NCBI RefSeq assembly: GCF_018457165.1
Contig: NZ_JAFMNX010000002.1
Coordinates: 496,001-560,000, forward strand
DNA: 64,000 bases
Reading direction: 5' to 3'
Origin: Tianweitania aestuarii
GTDB taxonomy: Bacteria; Pseudomonadota; Alphaproteobacteria; Rhizobiales; Rhizobiaceae
The position numbers and the translations under genes were made by a program. Below the pieces are notes generated by a model that saw only the letters and a list, made by a program, of their open reading frames with translations, did not search any database and was not told the DNA's origin. Below, in pieces: positions 54,761-62,323 of this stretch. Numbering within the stretch: the first letter of the stretch is position 1; the number at the start of each line of letters is the position of its first letter.

Positions 54761-55183
54761 ATGAACAAGGATGAGGAACTGCTTTCGTACCTGGGTGAAA
54801 ACGCCCGCATGCCAGTGGCGGAGCTGGCGCGCAGGCTGAAACTGTCACGCACCACCGTGCAGGCGCGCATTGAGCGCCTGGAGCGCACCAAAGTGATCGA
54901 GGGCTATACGCTGCGCCGCGGCGCATCGGCCGAGCGCGCGATGGTCAAGGGACATGTTCTGATCACGGTGAAGCCGAAATCAGCGGCAAGAACGATCGCG
55001 GAGCTTTCCACGATACCTCAGGTGCGTACCCTGCATTCCGTCAGCGGCGCGTTCGACCTGATCGCGATCGTGGCGGCGGAAACGGTTGAAGCGCTGGACA
55101 GGATCATCGACGCCGTGGGCGACCTCGAAGGGGTGGAGCGCACCCAGACCTCCGTGATCTTGGCCACCAAGGTGGATCGCTGA
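54761..55183 (+). CDS. Lrp/AsnC family transcriptional regulator
   Basis: The 140-residue protein from MNKDEELLSYLGENARMPVAELARRLKLSRTTVQARIERLERTKVIEGYTL has the winged helix, followed by an AsnC-type domain (HVLITVKPKSAARTIAELSTIPQVRTLHSVSGAFDLIAIVAAET). It sits between the dehydrogenase operon and the P1 peptidase gene and is the likely local regulator, sensing an amino acid. It is shorter than the Lrp of module 2 and lacks a tail. Confidence 0.92.
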   Translation: MNKDEELLSYLGENARMPVAELARRLKLSRTTVQARIERLERTKVIEGYTLRRGASAERAMVKGHVLITVKPKSAARTIAELSTIPQVRTLHSVSGAFDLIAIVAAETVEALDRIIDAVGDLEGVERTQTSVILATKVDR

Positions 55184-55193
55184 GGGCAGCCGC

Positions 55194-56225
55194 TCAGGAC
55201 GCGCGCTGTGCCTTCAGCCAGTCCGCAAACAAAGGACGGCTTGCACCACCCGGGCCCTGAACCGCGGTAGCGGCGCAAAGCGCGTTTAGGATCGCTTCTT
55301 CCGCGGCCTCGCAGGCAGCGCGGAACATTTCGTCCATCCGATGGTCCGACAGGCGCTCCATCGCAACGGTATCGACGTCCAGATGGTGGGCGATGCGGTT
55401 TGCTGTGGTGAAGCCCAGCACGATATCCCCGCTGCCGTGGCCCCAGAACGCGCCGAGCCGCGCAATGCCGGCACCCGCTCGCCGGCAGATTCGCTGCAGC
55501 TGGCGATGGTCCACCGCAACATCGGTGGCGAGTACGATGATGATCGAGCCTTTCTCGGACTGAGGCGGCTGTTTGGGATCGGCGCGCCTTCCATCGGGCA
55601 GGATGAGATCGCCAGCCCTGCCAAAATTTGCCAGCACCAGCACGCCGAGATGCCGCGCCTCCCCGGCCAGACGGATCACACGTGAAGCCGTGCCGATGCC
55701 GCCCTTGAAGCCGAAGCACACCATGCCGGTGCCCGCCCCGACCGATCCTTCCGCAACCTCGCTGCCTGCAGACGCGATCGCGGCCAGCGCGTCGGCTTCA
55801 GTTACGGCCATCGCCTGAATGTCGGACAAGACCCCGTCATTACACTCGCAGACAACCGCGTTGAGGGTCGATGTCTTGCGACCGATATCGGGATTCTCAG
55901 CGATCCCATACCGGATCAGCGCGTTGACGCAGGTGCCCACGCCGAACGTGTTGGTGAGCAGGATCGGCGTTTCCAGCGTGCCCAGTTCCGCCACCTGAAC
56001 GAGACCGGCGCTTTTTCCGAACCCGTTGATCACCTCCACCGCTGCCGTGAGCTTGTTTTGGAAGAGGTTGCCGGGCTGTGGGATGATGGCGGTCACGCCC
56101 GTATTAATGTCGCCTGCTTGTACCGTGACATGACCGACCTGAACGCCCGCGACATCAGTGATCGCGTTGCGCGGTCCCATCGACATGGTGCCGACTTTCA
56201 AGTCGAAATCGCGAAATCCGGCCAC
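55194..56225 (-). CDS. P1 family (DmpA/BapA-type) self-processing aminopeptidase
   Basis: The 343-residue protein has RNAITDVAGVQVGHVTV at the start, NVGAGTGM-like SVGAGTGMVCFGFKGGIGTASR, and EKGSIIIVLATDVAVDH, where family members cleave themselves between Gly226 and Ser227 to free the nucleophilic Ser. The predicted subunits (226 and 117 residues) match DmpA proportions. Members release D-Ala or beta-amino acids from peptide N-termini. A GTG at 56225 with GGGAGGA five bases upstream is the preferred start. Confidence 0.9.
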   Translation of the reverse strand: MAGFRDFDLKVGTMSMGPRNAITDVAGVQVGHVTVQAGDINTGVTAIIPQPGNLFQNKLTAAVEVINGFGKSAGLVQVAELGTLETPILLTNTFGVGTCVNALIRYGIAENPDIGRKTSTLNAVVCECNDGVLSDIQAMAVTEADALAAIASAGSEVAEGSVGAGTGMVCFGFKGGIGTASRVIRLAGEARHLGVLVLANFGRAGDLILPDGRRADPKQPPQSEKGSIIIVLATDVAVDHRQLQRICRRAGAGIARLGAFWGHGSGDIVLGFTTANRIAHHLDVDTVAMERLSDHRMDEMFRAACEAAEEAILNALCAATAVQGPGGASRPLFADWLKAQRAS

Positions 56226-56294
56226 AATGATCCTCCCAAGTTCAACATAGGCGCCGTATTGAGCTAATTTCCATAGGCGCATGAAGGCAACGTA

Positions 56295-56314
56295 GATGCT
56301 TTGCAAAAAGCATC
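56295..56314. promoter_or_regulatory. Perfect 20-base inverted repeat upstream of the P1 peptidase gene
   Basis: GATGCTTT-GCAA-AAAGCATC has two perfect eight-base arms around a four-base centre and lies 69 bases upstream of the peptidase start. It could be an operator or, less likely, a short hairpin in RNA. No T run marks it as a terminator. The rest of the 56226-56473 spacer shows nothing. Confidence 0.5.
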
Positions 56315-56473
56315 GTCGCTAGTTCAGTCTGCAGTTCCCAATCATGGCCTTTCCGAAGCGCACCACCGGCGCGATGATGTCATCCAACCTTTTTAGCCGA
56401 AACGGACTAGATCAGTTCACGCCAAGCTCGTGACCACAGAGACAAAGAACCCGCTTGCAAGCTATGCCTAGCT

Positions 56474-57523
56474 TCAGACGTACTGCAACGGGATGTTCTC
56501 GCGAAGTATGAGCTCGATCTTCAGGTGCTGAAGGTGATGGTTGCGAGTGCTTGCTTGAGCCACACCGTTAAAGTGCGCCAGGGTTGCGCTGATCACTTGA
56601 TCCGGATCCGAATTGATCACCGCATCCATCGTGCCCTCTATCAGAAGTCGACGCGTGTCATGGGTTAGTCCATGGCCGATAAACACAATATCTCCACTCT
56701 TCTGCTTCTGGGTCAAAGCGCGGGCAATACCGTCTGAAGAGCCGCCGACATTGTAGATGCCGACTAAATCTGGATGCTGTTCGATCAGCGCCAAGGCATG
56801 CTGATAGTTTTCATTTCGGTCATCATGCCCCTCGCGCATGCCGATCACCTCAATACCTGGCTGGAGTTCTTCGATCAGGCTCAAAAACCCAGTCTCGCGC
56901 TCGGAATGAGCTCGGTATGTTCGGCTTCCTGCAACCAGCGCAACGCTTCCCTTTCTGCCACCGCAAAAGCGGCCGAGCAGATAGGCGGCCGTTCGTCCGG
57001 CAACCTGATTATCGAGACCGATATAAGTCTCGCGGGCAGGATGCGGCAGATCCGACACGATGGTGACCAACCGTGTTCCCGAGGCGCCCACCTCCTCAAT
57101 CGCTTCGCGCACGAGAGGGTGATCGATCCCCATAAAAGCTATACCATCGGCCCAGCGAGCATGCTGCCGAATGCCTGCTGCAAGCGCTTTTGCGTCAAAA
57201 CTGTCGATGAAGAAACACCGGATAGGCGGCTGGTCGCGAGAATGCGCATCTGCCACCGCACGGACCTTTTCACCCAGCAGCCGCAGGTAGGGGTTGGTGC
57301 CCATTGGGAGGAGGAAGACGATGTTGGGTGGTCGTGGAGCGGCCAGCTGCTCGTGTGCCTCAGGGTTTAGATAGCCAAGCTCTACAGCTGCTTTCAAGAC
57401 ACGCTCGATCGTTCGGCTCGACACCCCCTTGCGGCGGTTAAGGACGCGATCCACCGTTGCCAAAGACATATGAGAAGCAGCTGCAATATCGGCCATCGAT
57501 GCCGGCCCGTCGATTGGTGACAT
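56474..57523 (-). CDS. LacI family transcriptional regulator
   Basis: The protein (349 residues from MSPIDGPASMADIAAASHMSLATVDRVLNRRKGVSSRTIERVLKAA) has the LacI helix-turn-helix and a type I periplasmic-binding-like effector domain (FVLLPMGTNPYLRLLGEKV-like start, IGLDNQVAGRTAAYLLGRF, VGIYNVGGSSDGIARAL). The frame is open to 57637, but that extension runs over the divergent promoter. It is divergent from the TRAP-RLP operon and is its likely repressor, with a sugar acid or similar inducer. Confidence 0.9.
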   Translation of the reverse strand: MSPIDGPASMADIAAASHMSLATVDRVLNRRKGVSSRTIERVLKAAVELGYLNPEAHEQLAAPRPPNIVFLLPMGTNPYLRLLGEKVRAVADAHSRDQPPIRCFFIDSFDAKALAAGIRQHARWADGIAFMGIDHPLVREAIEEVGASGTRLVTIVSDLPHPARETYIGLDNQVAGRTAAYLLGRFCGGRKGSVALVAGSRTYRAHSERETGFLSLIEELQPGIEVIGMREGHDDRNENYQHALALIEQHPDLVGIYNVGGSSDGIARALTQKQKSGDIVFIGHGLTHDTRRLLIEGTMDAVINSDPDQVISATLAHFNGVAQASTRNHHLQHLKIELILRENIPLQYV

Positions 57524-57648
57524 TACCTCAGAAAACCTCAGCATTTGCGATTTGACGTGATGCTTTCTGCTCCGTAGCCTTTTGTCAACGGGAGGAGGAT
57601 TGGCGTGGAGTTGCGCCGGTCCCAGACAGAACATCACGGGAGGGTGCG

Positions 57649-58668
57649 ATGAACTGGAACTTTAACTCGATTACACGCCGTAGAATGCTTGCTTTGGGTG
57701 TCGGCGCTGGCGCACTTGCAGCGATGCCGCGATTGGCTCTCGCGCAATCGCTGACCCTCCGCTACGGCCACAACAACGAGCCGGCCAGCGTTGCCGGTGC
57801 CCAAGCTGACTGGTTTGCAGAAGCCGTTGCCAAACATTCCGGCAACGACATCGCCGTACAGGTCTTTCCTTCATCGCAGTTGGGCAAGCTGCAGGAGCTG
57901 GCCGAAGCGGCGTCGCTTGGAACGATCGCTTTCTCGCACAACACCGCAGGCGGCATCGGCTCGCTTTACGAGCCATTCGCCGCGCTCGATACGCCATATC
58001 TTTATCGCGATGTCGATCACCTGATGAAGGTGATGGACGTCAACTCGCCAGTCATGCAGGAACTGAACGAAGGATTGATCGCGGCAGCCAATGTGCGCGT
58101 CATCTACGCCCACTATTTCGGCCGCCGTCACCTCACCTGCAACAAGGCTATTAAAACTCCGGCCGATCTTGCCGGCGAAAAGATCCGTGCCGTTCCCTTC
58201 CCGATCTACCAAGCGGCTGTTCAAGGCCTGGGCGCCGCGCCGGTGCCAGTTGATTGGTCGGAAGTCCCCACCGCACTGGCAACCGGCGTCGTTGCCGGCC
58301 AGGAAAACCCGATCAACGTCATTCTCAACGTCAAGCTCTACGAAGTGCAGTCGCACCTCATGCTGACCGGCCACATGTCCAACGCCGAAGTCGTCATCAT
58401 GAACGAGGATGCGTGGCAGGCTCTTTCGGACGAGCAGAAAGAAGCTGTGCGCCAAGCAGCACTTGAAGTCCGCGAACGGGCGACAAAGGCGATCCAGGAC
58501 AACGAGGAAAAAGAAACCGAGGAACTGCGCAAGAAGGGCATGACCGTGATTGGCCCCGCCGAGGGGCTCGACGTCGATGCTTTCCGCGCATCGGTCAACA
58601 AGGTCATCCAAGAGCGTTTTGCGGACAAGTACGGAGCGCTTTACGAGAAGATCAAGGCGATTGCCTGA
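57649..58668 (+). CDS. TRAP transporter substrate-binding protein (DctP-like)
   Basis: The 339-residue protein has a Tat-like signal (TRRRMLALGVGAGALAAMPRLALAQ) and DctP features: LTLRYGHNNEPASVAGAQADWFAEAV, QVFPSSQLGKLQELAEAASLGTI, and LAGEKIRAVPFPIYQAAVQGLGAAPVPVDWSEVPTALATGVV. The Arg in GEKIRAVP is at the carboxylate-binding position, so the ligand is likely an acid such as a sugar acid. It is the first gene of the RLP operon; the next gene follows after three bases. Confidence 0.92.
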   Translation: MNWNFNSITRRRMLALGVGAGALAAMPRLALAQSLTLRYGHNNEPASVAGAQADWFAEAVAKHSGNDIAVQVFPSSQLGKLQELAEAASLGTIAFSHNTAGGIGSLYEPFAALDTPYLYRDVDHLMKVMDVNSPVMQELNEGLIAAANVRVIYAHYFGRRHLTCNKAIKTPADLAGEKIRAVPFPIYQAAVQGLGAAPVPVDWSEVPTALATGVVAGQENPINVILNVKLYEVQSHLMLTGHMSNAEVVIMNEDAWQALSDEQKEAVRQAALEVRERATKAIQDNEEKETEELRKKGMTVIGPAEGLDVDAFRASVNKVIQERFADKYGALYEKIKAIA

Positions 58669-58671
58669 TCC

Positions 58672-59217
58672 ATGTCCGTTGGTGAAGAGCGCTTCGTGAG
58701 CCCACATGCAATCGATCCTCCCGGCGCGAGGGCGCTGGGAGCTTTGGCGACCGTGTTGCGGATCGTCGCGACTTGCCTTTTGGCTTTGATGACATGCCTC
58801 ATCATCGCTCAGGTGGTTGGGCGCAACCTCCTGAATTCAGGCATGCCATGGGCGGATGAGCTTGCGCGTTTTTGTGGTGTGGCGCTGGTGTTCCTTTGCG
58901 CCCCGCTGCTGGCGCTCCGCGGTCAGCATGTAGCCGTGGACATGATCCCGTCGATGCTCCCGCCTACGCCTCGGCGCATCGTAGCCATCCTCGTGGAGGC
59001 GATGGTGCTTACTTTGTCCGGGTTCTTCCTGTGGGGCTTCTACGCCTTTCTCGGACGGGCGTGGAAGTTCGCCACGCCTACGCTCGGCATCCCGAACTGG
59101 ATATATTATGCGCCGTCCGTGATCTGCTTCCTCCTTTTGGCAGCGATCACGCTTTACCGGATGCTCGTCCTTGTGCGCGGTGGAACGCTCAACCAGGCGG
59201 AAGCAGTGCTGCCATGA
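58672..59217 (+). CDS. TRAP transporter small permease (DctQ-like)
   Basis: The 181-residue protein has four helices (TCLLALMTCLIIAQVVGRNLLNSGMPWADELARFCGVALVFLCAPLLALRG; ILVEAMVLTLSGFFLWGFYAFL), the DctQ pattern. It overlaps the large permease gene by four bases. Confidence 0.9.
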   Translation: MSVGEERFVSPHAIDPPGARALGALATVLRIVATCLLALMTCLIIAQVVGRNLLNSGMPWADELARFCGVALVFLCAPLLALRGQHVAVDMIPSMLPPTPRRIVAILVEAMVLTLSGFFLWGFYAFLGRAWKFATPTLGIPNWIYYAPSVICFLLLAAITLYRMLVLVRGGTLNQAEAVLP

Positions 59218-60491
59218 GCCTTGTTCTCCTCGCAATCTTCATCGTGGCACTGCTTGCCGGTGCGCCGATCGCAATTGCCCTTGGCCTTTCCTCTGCTGTC
59301 GCCATCGTTGCATTCGATCTGCCGATCCATGTGCTGGTGCAGAGAGCCGTCAACGCGCTCGATTCCACTCCGCTGCTTGCCGTGCCGTTGTTCATCCTTG
59401 CAGCTAATCTGTTGAACGCGATTGGCGTCACCACGCATATCTTCGATCTGGTCCGACTTGTTGTCGGCCGGGTTCGCGGGGCAGTGGCGCAAGTCTCCAT
59501 TCTGGTCAGCCTGATCTTTTCCGGGGTTTCTGGTGCGGCGCTCGCCGATATCGGCGCATTGGGCAAGATCCAGGTCGATCAGATGGTCGCGCAGGGCTAT
59601 CGCAAGGAGTTTGCTGCCGGCATAACCATCGCGGCGGCGACGATCGGGCCGATCTTCCCGCCGTCCATTCCGTTGATCATCTATGCCAGCGTTACCAATG
59701 TTTCGGCAGTGCAGTTGCTCGTCGCCGGCATCGTGCCAGCACTGCTGATCACCCTATTCCTGATGGCGCAGGTTGCCGTCATGGCACGCTTGTATAACCT
59801 GCCGCGCGACACGGTACGCCCGTCGCTGCGCGCTGTTGCACAGAAGGCCGTGCTGTCCCTGCCCGCCCTGCTCGCTCCGATCATGCTGATCGGCGGATTG
59901 CTGAGCGGTTACTTCGGCCCAACCGAAGTGGCAGGCGTCACGGTTGCCTATGCATTGTTCATCGGCTTCGCCGCGTATCGAACGCTGAGCCTGCGCGCGG
60001 TGTGGGACAGTCTCCGCGATACGGTGGAAGCGACCTCGGGCATTCTCTTGATCGTCTCGACGGCAGCGGTGTTTGCCTGGGTGCTGACGCTTGATCGGGT
60101 GCCTGCCTTGGCTGGCGATTATCTTCTCGGACTATCCGATAACCCGCTTGTTCTGCTGCTTTTGGTGAACCTGCTTCTTCTTGTGGTCGGCATGTTCCTG
60201 GAGTCGATCGCGGCCATCTTGATCATCGCTCCCATCGTTGCTCCGGCCCTGCATGCAGCCGGCGTCGATCCGCTGCAGCTCGGAATCGTCTTCGTACTCA
60301 ACCTGATGATCGGCCTGCTCACTCCGCCAGTCGGCATGAGCCTCTACATGGTTTCGATCGTTGCCAAGATGCCGGTGCACTCGGTTGTTCGCGGTGTGAT
60401 GCCCTTTTTCATCCCGCTGGTCTTGTCGTTGCTGGTCGTCACGCTCGTGCCTGCCGTGTCGACCTGGTTGCCATACCTCATTTCCCAATAG
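59214..60491 (+). CDS. TRAP transporter large permease (DctM-like)
   Basis: The 425-residue protein from MSLVLLAIFIVALLAGAPIAIALGLSSAVAIV has the DctM features FSGVSGAALADIGALGKIQVDQMVAQGY, IGPIFPPSIPLIIYASVTNVSAVQLLVAGIVPAL, and LLTPPVGMSLYMVS. The ATG overlaps the dctQ stop. The open frame extends further upstream in another gene, which is not used. Confidence 0.92.
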   Translation: MSLVLLAIFIVALLAGAPIAIALGLSSAVAIVAFDLPIHVLVQRAVNALDSTPLLAVPLFILAANLLNAIGVTTHIFDLVRLVVGRVRGAVAQVSILVSLIFSGVSGAALADIGALGKIQVDQMVAQGYRKEFAAGITIAAATIGPIFPPSIPLIIYASVTNVSAVQLLVAGIVPALLITLFLMAQVAVMARLYNLPRDTVRPSLRAVAQKAVLSLPALLAPIMLIGGLLSGYFGPTEVAGVTVAYALFIGFAAYRTLSLRAVWDSLRDTVEATSGILLIVSTAAVFAWVLTLDRVPALAGDYLLGLSDNPLVLLLLVNLLLLVVGMFLESIAAILIIAPIVAPALHAAGVDPLQLGIVFVLNLMIGLLTPPVGMSLYMVSIVAKMPVHSVVRGVMPFFIPLVLSLLVVTLVPAVSTWLPYLISQ

Positions 60492-60499
60492 GACTATCC

Positions 60500-61039
60500 A
60501 TGAGCAAGTTTTTGGGCCCGATCCGCCAGCTCGGCTATGTCGTGGACGACATCGAAGCCGCCATGAAGCATTGGCATCAGACGATGGGCGTTGGTCCATG
60601 GTTCTACAATCCGCGCGTGCCGATCGAGGACTACCGCTACGAGGGCCAGTCTTACGACGTTCACAACTCCGTGGCGCTGGCCAATAGCGGCTATATCCAG
60701 GTCGAACTGATCCAGACGCGCAACGACGCGCCATCGATGTATCGCGACTTCTGCCAAGCCGGTCATCGCGGGCTCCAGCATGTTGCGTTCTGGACGGAGA
60801 ACTACGACGCCGATCTCGCGAAAATGGAGAGCGAAGGCTTTAGACAGAAGATGAGCGGACAGGTCGGAGCCAACGGCCGCTTCGTGTATTTCGACCGCGA
60901 AGCGCATCCCGGCACGGTAATCGAGCTGTCCGAAGTGATGGGTCCCAAGGGACGCATGTTCGACCTGATCCACAAATCGTCAGAAAACTGGGACGGCAGT
61001 GATCCCATCCGGCCGTTTCCGGACCTTTCGGCGATCTGA
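60500..61039 (+). CDS. VOC (glyoxalase) superfamily metalloenzyme in the RLP operon
   Basis: The 179-residue protein has two VOC half-domains: LGPIRQLGYVVDDIEAAMKHWHQTMGVGPWFY and LQHVAFWTENYDADLAKMESEGF. Likely metal ligands are Q/H near the first strand, E in IQVELIQ, H in LQHVAFW and E in VIELSEV, the pattern of VOC epimerases, isomerases and lyases. The stop shares a base with the RLP start (60500-61039, then 61039), so the two are coupled. A step on the same substrate, such as epimerisation or isomerisation, is likely but unproven. Confidence 0.8.
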   Translation: MSKFLGPIRQLGYVVDDIEAAMKHWHQTMGVGPWFYNPRVPIEDYRYEGQSYDVHNSVALANSGYIQVELIQTRNDAPSMYRDFCQAGHRGLQHVAFWTENYDADLAKMESEGFRQKMSGQVGANGRFVYFDREAHPGTVIELSEVMGPKGRMFDLIHKSSENWDGSDPIRPFPDLSAI

Positions 61040-62322
61040 TGACAACCATGAAGGCAGGAACCATCGAGGCGAGCTACGTAGTCGAAACGCCGCTCGACCC
61101 GGAAAAGGTCGCGGCCATCATGGCTGGCGAACAAAGCAGCGGCACCTTCGTTCGCGTTGCCGGTGAAACGGATGCGTTGCGCGAGCGTGCTGCAGCCACC
61201 GTTCTGGCGGTGGATGAATTGCAGTCCGTCGAACATCCAAGCCTTGCCAGTGCCTATCTCGAACGCAAGCGGGCTTCCGGCCCTTGGCGGCGCGCGCGTA
61301 TCCGCATTGCCTTTCCCATCGCCAACCTCGGAGCCAACCTACCGACCCTAGCCTCCACTGTAGCCGGCAACCTCTATGACCTCGGCGAAGTGTCGGGCCT
61401 ACGCCTCATAGATGTGAAGCTTCCGCAATCTTACAGGATGCGGTTTGACATGCCGCAGCTTGGCATCGCGGGCACACGCCAGCGGCTCAGCGTGCATGAT
61501 CGGCCTCTTTTCGGCACCATCATCAAGCCCAATGTCGGCATGCGCGCCAACGACATTGCCGATCTAGTTTCGGTTCTGTGCGAAGCTGGAGTGGACTTCA
61601 TCAAGGATGACGAAATTTGCGCCGACCCCGATCATGCACCGCTGCATGAGCGTGTGCCTGCCGTCATGTCTGTGGTTCGAGCCTATCGCGATCGCACCGG
61701 CCGTGACGTGATGGTGGCCTTCAACGTCACCGACGAAACCGATGCGATGCGGCGACATGCCGATCTCGTGCAACGAGAAGGCGGGTCCTGCGTCATGGCG
61801 AGCCTGAACTGGTGCGGGCTGTCGGCCGTGCAAACGCTGCGCCGTCACACACCACTTGCGCTGCACGGCCATCGGAACGGCTACGGTGCGTTCGCACGTC
61901 ACCCTGCGCTTGGCATGGGCTTCGATGCCTATCAGGCGCTTTACCGTCTCGCTGGCGTCGACCACATGCATGTGCACGGCATTGGTGGAAAGTTTTCAGA
62001 TGCGCCCGAAGAGGTCGAAGCGAGCGCGCGGCGCTGCCTTGAGCCACTTGCGTTCGATGCACCCGATGCGTCGGACGTCGTACTACCGGCCTTCTCGTCC
62101 GGGCAATGGGCGGGCACCCTGCCCGTCACGGCCCAAGCTGCCGGTTCCGCCGATTTCCTGTTCATGGCAGGCGGCGGTATTCTCGCACATCCGAAAGGAC
62201 CAGCTGCCGGTGTGCGCAGTCTGCTCCAGGCCTGGGAGGCTGTTAAGGAAAAAAGCGACCTTCAGGTAGCTGCGGCCACACGACCAGAGCTCGCAGCAGC
62301 TCTCGGCTTTTTTGGCGGCTGA
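61039..62322 (+). CDS. RuBisCO-like protein, form IV (OiaX/OiaT-type candidate)
   Basis: The 427-residue protein has the RuBisCO large-subunit fold: N-terminal YVVETPLDPEKVAAIMAGEQSSGTFVRV, then LFGTIIKPNVGMRANDIADLV (K163), GVDFIKDDEI (carbamate lysine K189 with D191 and E192), HGHRNGYGAF (H278), GGKFSD (loop-6 lysine K318) and FSSGQWAGTLP (S353/S354), and MAGGGILAHPKGPAAG for phosphate. The usual second lysine of KPKLG is Asn here, typical of RLPs. It is therefore not a true CO2-fixing RuBisCO. With a DUF1537 kinase downstream it resembles the 3-oxo-isoapionate-4-phosphate enzymes OiaX/OiaT. Confidence 0.9.
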   Translation: MTTMKAGTIEASYVVETPLDPEKVAAIMAGEQSSGTFVRVAGETDALRERAAATVLAVDELQSVEHPSLASAYLERKRASGPWRRARIRIAFPIANLGANLPTLASTVAGNLYDLGEVSGLRLIDVKLPQSYRMRFDMPQLGIAGTRQRLSVHDRPLFGTIIKPNVGMRANDIADLVSVLCEAGVDFIKDDEICADPDHAPLHERVPAVMSVVRAYRDRTGRDVMVAFNVTDETDAMRRHADLVQREGGSCVMASLNWCGLSAVQTLRRHTPLALHGHRNGYGAFARHPALGMGFDAYQALYRLAGVDHMHVHGIGGKFSDAPEEVEASARRCLEPLAFDAPDASDVVLPAFSSGQWAGTLPVTAQAAGSADFLFMAGGGILAHPKGPAAGVRSLLQAWEAVKEKSDLQVAAATRPELAAALGFFGG

Positions 62323-62323
62323 G

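Noticed and set aside
61039-62322. True CO2-fixing RuBisCO large subunit
   Set aside because: The second lysine of KPKLG is Asn, several loops are shortened, and there is no small subunit, phosphoribulokinase or CbbR next to it.
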